A DNA stretch of 11,947 nucleotides, taken from Fidelibacterota bacterium UBA7303. Its GTDB lineage: Bacteria > Fidelibacterota > Marinisomatia > Marinisomatales > UBA1611. Both the position numbers and the translations under genes were made by a program. A model generated the notes under the pieces. The model was not told where the DNA came from. It saw only the letters and a list, made by a program, of their open reading frames with translations, and did no database searches. Positions 3,732 to 11,940 of this stretch are shown here, piece by piece. Position 1 is the stretch's first letter, and each line of letters starts with the position of its first letter. The stretch covers positions 1 through 11,947 of the forward strand of contig DKQR01000028.1 of NCBI GenBank assembly GCA_002471805.1. The letters run 5' to 3'.

Positions 3732-4571
3732 ATGAAACTTTTATATAATTATTGTGTACATTTGAAAGTGCAAGTACAATGTCGCAACAAAACTTTTGAG
3801 GTTTACAGAATTTCAGAGGCTGACGATCTTGGCATAAAATACTGCAAGGATTGGCGTAAGGCTTCCAAGAATGATTGGATTCTTGCGGATGACGGAATAG
3901 TTTTACAGGTATTAGGCAGGCGGAAATATGACACAGGAAGAAAAAAGGATATTTATTTAATCCGGACTGGATATGGTGAAACACCCACATACAGAAGGTC
4001 AATTTTTGCTTGCAGGCAGCCCGATTACGAGTGGGATATCAGGTATAAAAAAGGCTTGGTCAGGAATGTTAAGCCTACTGCGCTACAGGGCGCTTTCATT
4101 CAGCAGCTTATGGACAACTATGAGCCTGATGAACGCGGTTTGTGGAAGATTCCGCACATTATCGATGCTTATATGTCTGTTTATTGCGACAATAATCCGT
4201 CAAGCTCACTTCGTCGGGCAATGGCAATACTACGAAAGGATAGCGTGAAAGAAGTTATGGCAGGAAAAATGAAAGAGCGTTTGGAGTTAGTCGGTATTGA
4301 TGATGAATATGTTGCAAAAAAGTACAAGAAATTTATTGAGGATAGTGGCGCACCTGCCAGTACACGCCTGCAAGCCCTGAACAGGGTGAGCGATATCATG
4401 GGCCACGTTGAAAAAAAGGAAAATACAACAGAACAAACTGTATTTATGCTCTCCGATGGTGATAAGAAGCTGCTGGCACAGCATAAAAAACAGCTCCCGG
4501 ATAGAGAATTAGTGGATATTATCACAAATGGCTCAAGTGGAACAGAAACAAAGAACATCAATTCAACTTAA
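3732..4571 (+). CDS. terminase small subunit-like protein with extra N-terminal domain
   Basis: A 279-aa protein placed just before the large terminase. The C-terminal half (about 115-235) looks like a small terminase. It has helical segments WKIPHIIDAYMSVYCDNNP, then SSSLRRAMAILRKDSVKEV, then YVAKKYKKFIEDSGAPASTR leading to LQALNRVSDIMG. The last part is the RLxAL...lG pattern seen in many small subunits that recognise the packaging site and stimulate the large-subunit ATPase. The N-terminal 100 residues are different: beta-rich with DWILADDGIVLQVLGRRKY (48-66) and YLIRTGYG. I cannot assign them. The C-terminus after 230 is polar and probably flexible. The start ATG has only a weak AAGAAAA upstream; a GTG 12 codons in is possible. 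The assignment rests on position and pattern. Confidence 0.6.
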   Translation: MKLLYNYCVHLKVQVQCRNKTFEVYRISEADDLGIKYCKDWRKASKNDWILADDGIVLQVLGRRKYDTGRKKDIYLIRTGYGETPTYRRSIFACRQPDYEWDIRYKKGLVRNVKPTALQGAFIQQLMDNYEPDERGLWKIPHIIDAYMSVYCDNNPSSSLRRAMAILRKDSVKEVMAGKMKERLELVGIDDEYVAKKYKKFIEDSGAPASTRLQALNRVSDIMGHVEKKENTTEQTVFMLSDGDKKLLAQHKKQLPDRELVDIITNGSSGTETKNINST

Positions 4572-4737
4572 AGAGGATATTGATAATATTCGTGTTGGGT
4601 TTATTTGCATTGAAGGTGATACATACAGCATTTCACCTGCAATCACAGCCTGTATACTCGATATGCTGAACGAAATAGAGGAACTTGAAAATCTATTGTC
4701 TGAATTAAAAAATCACGATAATGTCGCCCGATCTTGA
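4528..4737 (+). CDS. small coiled-coil protein, 69 aa, unknown function
   Basis: Fills the gap between the small- and large-terminase genes, overlapping the first by 44 bases and the second by 17. It begins MAQVEQKQRTSIQLK, passes through a probable beta hairpin (IRVGFICIEGDTYSIS) and ends in an acidic leucine heptad helix (ILDMLNEIEELENLLSELKN). No clear SD is visible, so translation may rely on coupling from the upstream gene. Size, coiled coil and location suggest a packaging accessory or early head protein, but no family is recognised. Confidence 0.6.
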   Translation: MAQVEQKQRTSIQLKEDIDNIRVGFICIEGDTYSISPAITACILDMLNEIEELENLLSELKNHDNVARS

Positions 4738-6340
4738 ACGCAAAAAAATACTGCAAAGGATGTATCTTGATCCTTTCTTCTTCGCTGAAGTGCTTTTTGG
4801 TGAAAAAAATAACACTATGCACTACCACATGAGATGTAAATCACCGAAATTCCATAAGGAAATCTTTAATGAACTCCTGCACTTGAAACAGGGCGACAAA
4901 ATGGCGGTGGTCGCCCCCCGTGGACACGCTAAAACTACCCTCGTCTCATTTATTTACCCCCTGCACCAAATGCTCTTTGGCGAAGAACGCTTTGTTCTTT
5001 TAATCTCCGAATCGGAAACACAGTCCAAATACCTGCTGGAAGCTATTGGAAATGAAATTGAGTATAATAAAAAACTGCATGAATATTTTGGCAATAGAAT
5101 GGGCGAAACTTGGGGAAAAGAAGAAAAAGAAGTTATCACCGGCTTTGATGAATTTGGCAAACCCTCCGGAATGTGTAAAATATTGATCCGCGGTACCGGT
5201 CAAAAAGTTAGAGGTTTGAAATATGGGCCATATAGACCTACATTAACCATAGTCGATGACGGCGAAGGTGAATCAAATACGATGACCGAGATGTCAAGGG
5301 AAAAATTCAGACGCTGGTTTAATGCTGCTGTAATCCCCGGCTCTACAGACGCTAAATTGTGCTTTATCGGAACTATTGTCGACGACAGTTCGTATTTAAA
5401 CCGGATTGCTGGTCGCAGATCATACAGTAAGGCTGGAGAGCGAATCGTTAAAGGTTGGAAAACACGGTTCTATCAGGCAATCCCACAAAATGTGGGCGCA
5501 GGTATATTTACCGCATCCGGCAAAGAATATAAAAAGAACAAACAAGTTCAAGTTTTATGGAAGGAGCATAGACCGTACAAATGGCTTAAAGCCGAAAAAG
5601 ACAGGTTAGCCTCCGAAGGCCATGTATCTTATTTTTATCAGGAATATCAGAATATTCCTATGGATGATGCGTTTCGTATATTCAAAGAAAAAGATATTCA
5701 GTATTGGGATGGCTTCTATACCTTTGAAAACGGTCAATCTTATGTTACGAAAATATCTAAAGAAGGCAAAGAAAAAGTTCCTGTTAACACTTTTATGGGC
5801 GTTGACCCAGCTTCCTCGGAAAATAAAAAAGCTGACTATACTGTAATTATGACTATTGCAGTCGATCCGGAATTTAATATCTATGTAATCGACTACTTCC
5901 GCGGACAGGTGTCACCAATGGACGGCGCAGATCGTATATTTGCTATGTCTGATATCTATAATCCCCGGGCAATCAAAATTGAGGAAACAGGCCATGTGAT
6001 GCTGGCTGACTATATCCAGCGGCGCAGTAAGGAATCTGGACGGTTTCTGAATATTAACCCTAAACAGGCTATTAAAAATAAATTCTACCGCATTAAACAA
6101 ATGCAGCCGTACTTTGCATCAAAAGCTGTCTTTGTTAAAGAAACACACTATGACCTCATCGATGAACTGCTGCAGTTTAAGGAAACAGGATCATCTAAAA
6201 AAGATACACTCGATGCACTGCGCTGGGCGCTGGACGATATGTGGAAACCAAACCTGCAACTCAAAGACAGCGTGTGGGTCGAACCGGATACAAGTAAAAT
6301 AAGGGCTGATTGGGAAACCGGTCAGTTGTTCTATAGCTGA
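4721..6340 (+). CDS. terL: terminase large subunit (ATPase and nuclease)
   Basis: The 539-aa DNA-packaging motor. It docks on the portal, uses ATP to translocate DNA, and cuts concatemers. The N-terminal ATPase has Walker A APRGHAKTT (65-73), Walker B LTIVDDGE (175-182) and the coupling motif FIGTIVDDSS (215-224). The C-terminal RNase H-like nuclease has its acidic residues at FMGVDPASS (D362), KIEETG (E421/E422) and KKDTLDALRW (D495/D498), in the expected order. Length is normal for the family and no part is missing. The Walker B Glu sits after a DDG rather than directly after the Asp pair's usual hydrophobic residue. The start has no clear SD and overlaps the small ORF by 17 bases; the stop shares its A with the portal start (TGATG). 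Confidence 0.95.
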   Translation: MSPDLERKKILQRMYLDPFFFAEVLFGEKNNTMHYHMRCKSPKFHKEIFNELLHLKQGDKMAVVAPRGHAKTTLVSFIYPLHQMLFGEERFVLLISESETQSKYLLEAIGNEIEYNKKLHEYFGNRMGETWGKEEKEVITGFDEFGKPSGMCKILIRGTGQKVRGLKYGPYRPTLTIVDDGEGESNTMTEMSREKFRRWFNAAVIPGSTDAKLCFIGTIVDDSSYLNRIAGRRSYSKAGERIVKGWKTRFYQAIPQNVGAGIFTASGKEYKKNKQVQVLWKEHRPYKWLKAEKDRLASEGHVSYFYQEYQNIPMDDAFRIFKEKDIQYWDGFYTFENGQSYVTKISKEGKEKVPVNTFMGVDPASSENKKADYTVIMTIAVDPEFNIYVIDYFRGQVSPMDGADRIFAMSDIYNPRAIKIEETGHVMLADYIQRRSKESGRFLNINPKQAIKNKFYRIKQMQPYFASKAVFVKETHYDLIDELLQFKETGSSKKDTLDALRWALDDMWKPNLQLKDSVWVEPDTSKIRADWETGQLFYS

Positions 6341-8352
6341 TGGCAATTAATATAAAAAAATTAAACCTTCCAGACGTTGACTATACTGACGTATGGCATG
6401 ATTATAAATTATTCCAATCTTCCGGCGAAGAATGGCGTTACCAAATGGCGGAAGATGAAGATTTTTATCTCGGCAACCAACTGACAGATACCCAAAAAGA
6501 ATATCTTGAATCTGTGGGACAGCCGCCGGAGGCTAATAACAAAATAAGGCCGGCAGTTGAGACTGTGTTGGCAAACATAGCGGCGGCTTCCCCTGAATGG
6601 GATGTGCGCCCTGTCGGTAAAACGGATAACGATATGGCCTTCGTCTGTAATCAGATGCTCGATTGGATATGGCGGGAATCAAATGGAGACGTGCAGTTTC
6701 GTAAAGCCTGTAAAGATTTTATTGTAAAAGGACTTTCTTATTTCTATGTTTTCCCCGATTGGAATGTCGACGGTGGCGAAGGCGGTGTCCGGGTGCGGCG
6801 GTTATCGCCGGAATCCGTATTTGTTGATCCGAATACAATGCTGTCTGATTTTTCAGACGCATCTTCAATGATATTTTCCGACCTGCATACCAAGAAATCA
6901 CTGATCTCTGTGTTCCCGCAGTATGAAAAAGAAATCGAAGAAGCAAGAGAAGATTACGAAGTCAATGAGCAGGGTTCCGGCAAATATTCCAGAGATCAGG
7001 TGTGGACAAGGGACGATGTAGGTAAAGATCATCAGGAAATGGTTCGTAAATATGTGCGCTTCAGTAAAGTCAATGTGCCAATGGTGATGATTACCGACGT
7101 TAATACCGGCAAATCACAGAAATTGTCCCGCGAAGGCTATAAGGAAATGGCAAAAGACGAACGCTATGGCAAACTGGTGAAAGAAAATGTCATTATGGAA
7201 GAACTTGTCTATGAAAAACATATCCGCGAAGTGGCTCTGTTCGGAGACCAGCTGATATACGATGAAGTCCTGCCAATTACAAAATATCCTATTATACCAG
7301 CCTGCAATGAACATACATCTACACCGTATCCGTCCGGCGATGTGCGCCATTCAAAATCACCGCAACGGATGCTCAATAGAACAGAGGCGCTGTTAATATC
7401 ACATACCAGCGCAACAACAAATTTTAAACTGCTTTACGAGGACGGGGCGATAGATCCGGGTGAAGTTAACAAGTGGCACATTCCAAATGCGCTAATTCGG
7501 GTTAATCCGGGTGCTTTGAGGGAGCAGAAGATTAAAGAGTTCGCTCCGCCCTCCGTAAGTAGTCAGCTGTATACAGAAAAACAACGCTATGAGATGGACA
7601 TTGAGCAGGTCTTCGGCGCATATAAATACCTGCAGGGTTCAGCATCGGATGCGCCGGGTTCAGTGGGCGAAGCGCAAATCGTGGATGAGGCGGTGGCAAG
7701 AAAACAAAATTGGAAAATCCTGCCGATATACGATATGATCACCCGGGCAGCAAGAGTGGCGCAGGAATGGATGCCTTCTGTCTATAATACACAAAGAATC
7801 CTACGAGTCGTTAACCCGGACGGTGAATCAAAAGAATTAATGCTGAATGAACCGGTGATTGACGATAAGACCGGGGCAGTAATGCGAATGTATGATGTAC
7901 AGTCTGCAAAAGTTGATGTAAAAGTTGTGGTCGGCAGTACAAGAGCTAAATCACCAGCCGCCGATCTACAGCGGGACTTGACATTGTTAAATGCCGGTAT
8001 ATATGACCGCACACAGGTGATAATGAATATGCAGGGTGATATGGATAAAGCGTCCCTTATTTCCAGACATAGTGAAATTCAGCAGCTACGCGGTGCTGTT
8101 GAACAAATGGAAGAACAGCTCAAAAAGCTGCAGGGCGATATGCAAACCCGCGAAAGAGAAATTTTCCACGCCAATATGAGGGCGGAAATTGCCGAAGCCA
8201 CCAAGCCAGTACAACAGGCTTTGAGCAATGTTAAGGCGAACGCAAAACTTGAAGAAGCGAGACAGAGAGATGCCTCAAAAAAGGTTAAAGAGGGTGCATC
8301 TTCTGTTCTAAACGAGATTAACTCTGAAACAGCGGCTCCCGCACGTGGATAA
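6340..8352 (+). CDS. portal protein
   Basis: A 670-aa protein predicted to form the dodecameric ring at one head vertex, through which DNA enters and leaves and on which terminase and adaptor dock. Position between the large terminase and the scaffold is diagnostic. The N-terminus is acidic (EEWRYQMAEDEDFYLGNQ) and is followed by NNKIRPAVETVLANI, typical of large P22-like portals. Later, AKVDVKVVVGSTRAKSPAAD resembles the YDVxVxxGPS-type segment of that group. The last 100 residues (about 568-660) form a Gln/Glu/Lys-rich coiled coil (SRHSEIQQLRGAVEQMEEQ onward), perhaps the barrel. Start: TGATG overlap with the terminase gene and no strong SD, so coupled translation is likely. P22-like subgroup is inference. 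Confidence 0.85.
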   Translation: MAINIKKLNLPDVDYTDVWHDYKLFQSSGEEWRYQMAEDEDFYLGNQLTDTQKEYLESVGQPPEANNKIRPAVETVLANIAAASPEWDVRPVGKTDNDMAFVCNQMLDWIWRESNGDVQFRKACKDFIVKGLSYFYVFPDWNVDGGEGGVRVRRLSPESVFVDPNTMLSDFSDASSMIFSDLHTKKSLISVFPQYEKEIEEAREDYEVNEQGSGKYSRDQVWTRDDVGKDHQEMVRKYVRFSKVNVPMVMITDVNTGKSQKLSREGYKEMAKDERYGKLVKENVIMEELVYEKHIREVALFGDQLIYDEVLPITKYPIIPACNEHTSTPYPSGDVRHSKSPQRMLNRTEALLISHTSATTNFKLLYEDGAIDPGEVNKWHIPNALIRVNPGALREQKIKEFAPPSVSSQLYTEKQRYEMDIEQVFGAYKYLQGSASDAPGSVGEAQIVDEAVARKQNWKILPIYDMITRAARVAQEWMPSVYNTQRILRVVNPDGESKELMLNEPVIDDKTGAVMRMYDVQSAKVDVKVVVGSTRAKSPAADLQRDLTLLNAGIYDRTQVIMNMQGDMDKASLISRHSEIQQLRGAVEQMEEQLKKLQGDMQTREREIFHANMRAEIAEATKPVQQALSNVKANAKLEEARQRDASKKVKEGASSVLNEINSETAAPARG

Positions 8353-8375
8353 CCGCACAAAAAAAGGAGCATCGA

Positions 8376-9287
8376 ATGGCTAATGAACAAGCACAGGTAA
8401 CAGAACCAACAGCTGGAGATAACCCAACTGGTGACTTTATGGTAGACACATTGAATGAGTTTAATAAAGGAATCAGCAAAAGCTCTCCAGATGAAGATCA
8501 GGTTGATGGTGATGTTTCTGTTGAAGAAAGTGCTGGCTCACAGCGGCAGATGACTGCGCAGGAACAGGAAAACTGGCTGATTGATAACAAATTTCGGGAT
8601 GACCCGGAAGGCCGTGATAAATTGGCTGAATCCTATAAACAACTGCAAAGTGAGAAGGATCGTATAACAAACGAATTAGGGGATAGGGACGGCAGATACA
8701 AGCAATTGGATCAGCTGGACACATTCCTGCATGAAAATCCGGAAATTGTATCGAAACTTCGTGATGAGATCAGTAGTGTAAGTCAAGGAACCAAGCCACC
8801 GGATAAACCGGAAGATTATGATCCCTACGAGGAAAATATCGAAGATTCTTCTTCACAGAAGTATCGGCAGGCTTATGATCAGTACCTTGTTCGCTTGGGA
8901 GCAGATGAAGCCCGAAAAGAACTTGCCGGTTTCCGGCAGGAAATGTCGGCTAAAGAAGCTGTACGGGCTGAAGAAAAGGTATTGCAAAATCTTGGACTTT
9001 CAAATACTGATATTCAGGAGTACAGGGATTTTATTAATGATCCCAAGATTGTTACACCTGAAAATCTTGTCAATATCTGGCGTCACATGAGTGAGCAAAG
9101 AAAAGAGAAAACTGTACCGGATGAACTATCCAATACTCAATCTTCCGGTTCGGGAGGTCGAACGAGCCTTGCGAGTGTCAGCGGAGTTACACCTTCTCCA
9201 CTTAATTCGTCAGATAAGGAAACAAATGAGTTTATGGATGGTATAATGCAGTTTTCTAATTCTTACACTCCTGACAAAAGGAAATAA
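8376..9287 (+). CDS. capsid scaffolding protein
   Basis: A 303-aa, strongly acidic and Gln/Ser-rich protein between portal and coat genes, as in many HK97-fold phages. Scaffolds direct coat assembly into procapsids and leave before or during packaging. The first 80 residues look disordered and acidic. Residues about 80-135 are helical and could form a coiled coil (LAESYKQLQSEKDRITNELG). A second helical block follows (170-245). The C-terminus ends in a Ser/Gly linker and a short, partly basic tail (EFMDGIMQFSNSYTPDKRK), where scaffolds commonly bind coat protein. No protease motif is seen, so it is not an obvious protease-scaffold fusion. AAGGAG six bases upstream sets the start. Sequence conservation of scaffolds is poor, so the call rests on position and composition. 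Confidence 0.8.
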   Translation: MANEQAQVTEPTAGDNPTGDFMVDTLNEFNKGISKSSPDEDQVDGDVSVEESAGSQRQMTAQEQENWLIDNKFRDDPEGRDKLAESYKQLQSEKDRITNELGDRDGRYKQLDQLDTFLHENPEIVSKLRDEISSVSQGTKPPDKPEDYDPYEENIEDSSSQKYRQAYDQYLVRLGADEARKELAGFRQEMSAKEAVRAEEKVLQNLGLSNTDIQEYRDFINDPKIVTPENLVNIWRHMSEQRKEKTVPDELSNTQSSGSGGRTSLASVSGVTPSPLNSSDKETNEFMDGIMQFSNSYTPDKRK

Positions 9288-9289
9288 TA

Positions 9290-10825
9290 ATGGCTACTAC
9301 TTATGGTACTGGTACAGCGTTGCAATTCACCGATGACTCGCAACGACAGGTACTGGAACTTGGAAGTAAAATTCACTATTACAATCCCGATGTAACACCA
9401 ATTCTTTCCATTTTCGGATTGAAAAGCTCTGTAACTCCCGTCCCCATTTTTGAGTGGATGGAAGATGAGTACATGATCAAGCGAACAATCAAACAGGACG
9501 TTTTTGATACCGGGGCTAACTCGGCTACAACAGCTATCTCTGATACAGCATACGAACCAACGCAAGGGGCCAACAACGGCGCATCTATTCTTAATTTTGA
9601 TAGACAAGCGCAGATGGAAGGCCTCGAAGCAGGCGCTGTGTATTCGGTTTCTTTTACAGAAACTTCTGGGACTACGGCAACATTGCCTACAGCTAACACC
9701 CATGTATTGTGTGTGGCTGTTGGTGTGAATGTTGACTGTGATACCAATAATCACAAAGCTGCTCAATTCGTTGGCTGTCATACAGGTACTGTTGGCAGTG
9801 ATTCTGTTTGGTATATTGAAGCTAATGCTGATGGAGTTGACCTGTTTACAGGTGACTCTGACGCTTGGATCAATCTAACGTATGTTAACAATGCTGGCGC
9901 ATTTTATGATGCCGGTAGTGCGACCGCTTACTACGGTCATAACATATCTCCGACTGGCGCTAATAGTGGTTTTGGTCTTCATAACCTTGCGGATGCAGAT
10001 TACTTCATCCAAGAGAATGGAGTTTCCGGAATTGCTGAAGGTGCCGCAGTTGGTGTAGAAACACGGAAAAAAGTTCGCAGACTAAAGAACTGCACACAGA
10101 TTTTCCGTGAACCTTACACCATTACCGGAACTGCCAATGCTTCAAAACATTATGGCGGATCAGAACTGGCTCGGCTTCAAGCACGTAAACTGGCAAAAAT
10201 CAAGGTTGATTGTGAATATGCACTGTTGTCTAATGGTGACTATTCGCTCGATGCTACAGCAGAAAATCCAAAACGAACCTTCGCAGGTTTCGGTATTGGC
10301 GATTCTGCTGGCACAGGATTTATCCAGACCAATGATGGTCGCGGTAACTCAAACTTACAAGTGGGTTATTCCGCTGGTACAATGGATGATTTGGACAGTG
10401 CGTGCGAATACATATTCCACGATCTGATTGATGGCTCAATGCGTAAAACAGTGTTTGCATCAAACAAGTGGCTGAAGAAACTCGCCTCAATGGTGCGTTT
10501 GGGATCTGGAGCTGGAACAGCAGCAACGGCTTCCTACGATCTTGGTGATTCTTCACAGGTCGCTGGTATTCGTGTGCGTCGATTCGTTGGCGCAGTTGGT
10601 GAATTAGACTTTATTCCTCACCCTCTCTTAAATGGTGCTTTAGAAGATTATGCTCTTGTGATTGACCCGGCGAACTTTGCAGTTCGTCCGTTGGCAAGTC
10701 GCGATATGCAACTTCGCAGAGATATCGTTAAAGATGGTCGTGATGGGCAAACAGATGAATGGATGATGGAGTTCGGCCCGGAAGCTCGGAATGAACAAAC
10801 TCATGCTATTTTGAAGCTCTCGTAA
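9290..10825 (+). CDS. major capsid protein with large internal insertion
   Basis: A 511-aa protein directly after the scaffold, with an AAAGGA RBS. The N-terminal section (TPILSIFGLKSSVTPVPIFEW, split here as TPILSIF 36-42 and PIFEWMEDE 52-60) and the C-terminal section (SELARLQARKLAKIKVDCEY 291-310; TVFASNKWLKKL 387-398; LDFIPHPLL 439-447; ALVIDPANFAVRPL 455-468) follow the layout of SU10-like (DUF5309-type) HK97-fold coat proteins, as I recall it. Between about 105 and 240 lies a beta-rich, Gly/Ala/Thr/Asp-rich stretch with three Cys (141, 150, 163). It is probably an inserted surface domain or enlarged E-loop region. Tandem TAA TAA stops and a strong hairpin follow. Coat identity is confident; exact family less so. 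Confidence 0.85.
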   Translation: MATTYGTGTALQFTDDSQRQVLELGSKIHYYNPDVTPILSIFGLKSSVTPVPIFEWMEDEYMIKRTIKQDVFDTGANSATTAISDTAYEPTQGANNGASILNFDRQAQMEGLEAGAVYSVSFTETSGTTATLPTANTHVLCVAVGVNVDCDTNNHKAAQFVGCHTGTVGSDSVWYIEANADGVDLFTGDSDAWINLTYVNNAGAFYDAGSATAYYGHNISPTGANSGFGLHNLADADYFIQENGVSGIAEGAAVGVETRKKVRRLKNCTQIFREPYTITGTANASKHYGGSELARLQARKLAKIKVDCEYALLSNGDYSLDATAENPKRTFAGFGIGDSAGTGFIQTNDGRGNSNLQVGYSAGTMDDLDSACEYIFHDLIDGSMRKTVFASNKWLKKLASMVRLGSGAGTAATASYDLGDSSQVAGIRVRRFVGAVGELDFIPHPLLNGALEDYALVIDPANFAVRPLASRDMQLRRDIVKDGRDGQTDEWMMEFGPEARNEQTHAILKLS

Positions 10826-10850
10826 TAAGTCTGATTACTTTCAGTTAAAC

Positions 10851-10883
10851 TGTTTGTGGGGGCGGTTTTCCGCCCCCCAAACA
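10851..10883 (+). terminator. strong hairpin after the coat gene
   Basis: GGGGGCGG (10858-10865) pairs perfectly with CCGCCCCC (10870-10877) around a TTTT loop. With one bulged T, TGTTTG (10851-10856) pairs with CAAACA (10878-10883), giving 14 bp. It lies 26 bases past the coat stop. No U-tract follows on either strand, so it may be a partial or protein-assisted terminator. It could equally be a 3' stabiliser that protects the abundant coat mRNA. The next gene starts 17 bases later, so read-through must occur unless another promoter exists. Confidence 0.65.
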
Positions 10884-10900
10884 ACAAAGAAGGAAAAAAT

Positions 10901-11023
10901 ATGCCTGATAAAACAACATACGGTACTGGCGCAACCGGTTTTTCTGATGGGCAGACAAAACTTGTCAGTTCATTGAAGATTATGAAAAAGAAACGTAAGA
11001 AAAGATTAAAGAAAAAGAAATAA
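10901..11023 (+). CDS. 40-aa lysine-rich protein sharing the coat N-terminal motif
   Basis: A 40-aa gene with an AAGGA RBS about seven bases upstream. Its stop shares a base with the next start (TAATG). The first half, MPDKTTYGTGATGFSDGQTK, repeats the start of the coat protein (MATTYGTGTALQFTDDSQ): both have TTYGTG followed within a few residues by F and an S/T-D step. The second half ends in an almost purely basic tail (MKKKRKKRLKKKK, 28-40). It has no membrane segment. It could be a minor head or cement protein with a DNA-contacting tail, or a remnant of a coat-gene duplication. The shared codons differ at synonymous positions, so any duplication is old. Family not recognised. Confidence 0.65.
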   Translation: MPDKTTYGTGATGFSDGQTKLVSSLKIMKKKRKKRLKKKK

Positions 11024-11919
11024 TGAGATATAGAGAAGCATACGAATTAATTGACGCCGCAGTCGGTAAAGCGGAACTTGGTTTTCCAGTTACGGAAACA
11101 TTAAAAGCAATGTTTTTTGATCAGGAAGTGGAGAATATTGGATTGCGTTTGGTGAAAAAATCAGTTCGTGCAAGTTTTTCAGTTTCAGGGAAAGAGTATG
11201 TACTGACCGATGAAAAGCGGTCTAATAAGATTTTTAAAGTTGAACTTGTAGATGGCTCTGGTTCAACAAGAGCAGTGCCTTACATTGATGATAGTGTTAT
11301 GTTTTTCAGTACAGATGAGGACACAATTTCGAATATTGGCTATACATTGAGAACGGACGCAACATCCGGCAGCCTTACTGCCGGGACAAGAGCTAATCCA
11401 TGTTCAATTACTGCCGCATCTCACGGGCTTGACTCCGGGGATTTTGCGATTTTCAGCGAAGTAGTTGGACTTGATTTAACTGCTACAAGCGTTAATGCGC
11501 TTAACGGTAAAAGACTCGCGGTTACAGTGGTTGATGCAAATACTTTTACCGTAGCAGTAGATACAAGTTCAGGATATGGCGCTGACGCTACAGCCGGCAA
11601 ATGGCAGGAAGATACAGTAAAAATAGTCTTTAATAAAACTCCTTCATCAGACAGTTCTACTGTCAGGGTGTTCTATTACGCAAGGCCAGAGCCGAAAACG
11701 GACAATACAAGCCGTATTGATCTTCCGGATCAACTGTTGCCGGCGGCTATACATCGTGCGGTAGCACAATTAATAAATTTAGATGGTAATTTACAATTAG
11801 GGTCAGGCCATAGAGGTCTGGCTAAAGCATTAGAAAATGAATACATGGGAACAGATAGGGCGAGAGAAGCAATGCCTGATCTTGTTCCGCAACCACTACA
11901 AGACTTTGTAGGCAAATAA
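11023..11919 (+). CDS. head-tail adaptor-like protein with inserted FCCH-like domain
   Basis: A 298-aa protein two genes after the coat, in the usual place of the neck adaptor that binds under the portal. The helical N-terminus (MRYREAYELIDAAVGKAELG onward) and the strand segment KEYVLTDEKRSNKIFKVELV are followed near the end by TVRVFYYARPEPKTD (213-227), LPDQLLPAAIHRAVAQLI (234-251) and LAKALENEY, as in phage adaptors. Between them, about 126-194, lies a separate beta unit: SITAASHGLDSGDFAIFS, then VNALNGKRLAVTVVDANTF, then GYGADATAGKW. This is the ITxAxHGLxxGD...LNGxxxxVxxxDxxTFT pattern labelled ubiquitin-activating-enzyme E1 FCCH domain in many phage tail proteins. The insert is confident; the adaptor call rests on layout. 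Start coupled to the 40-aa gene. Confidence 0.6.
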   Translation: MRYREAYELIDAAVGKAELGFPVTETLKAMFFDQEVENIGLRLVKKSVRASFSVSGKEYVLTDEKRSNKIFKVELVDGSGSTRAVPYIDDSVMFFSTDEDTISNIGYTLRTDATSGSLTAGTRANPCSITAASHGLDSGDFAIFSEVVGLDLTATSVNALNGKRLAVTVVDANTFTVAVDTSSGYGADATAGKWQEDTVKIVFNKTPSSDSSTVRVFYYARPEPKTDNTSRIDLPDQLLPAAIHRAVAQLINLDGNLQLGSGHRGLAKALENEYMGTDRAREAMPDLVPQPLQDFVGK

Positions 11920-11940
11920 CAATAACAGGAGAAAATAACA

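Noticed and set aside
4181..4561. 126-codon minus-strand frame
   Set aside because: Antisense to the small-terminase candidate; Ser/Phe-rich, no RBS, no partner genes on that strand.
8079..8390. 103-codon minus-strand frame under the portal 3' end
   Set aside because: Antisense to the portal coiled coil, where Glu/Gln/Lys codons read backwards as Ser/Leu/Phe; not a gene.
9263..9781. 172- and 122-codon minus-strand frames under the coat gene
   Set aside because: Mirror frames of the coat coding sequence; their composition follows the coat codons and no RBS or leftward operon exists there.
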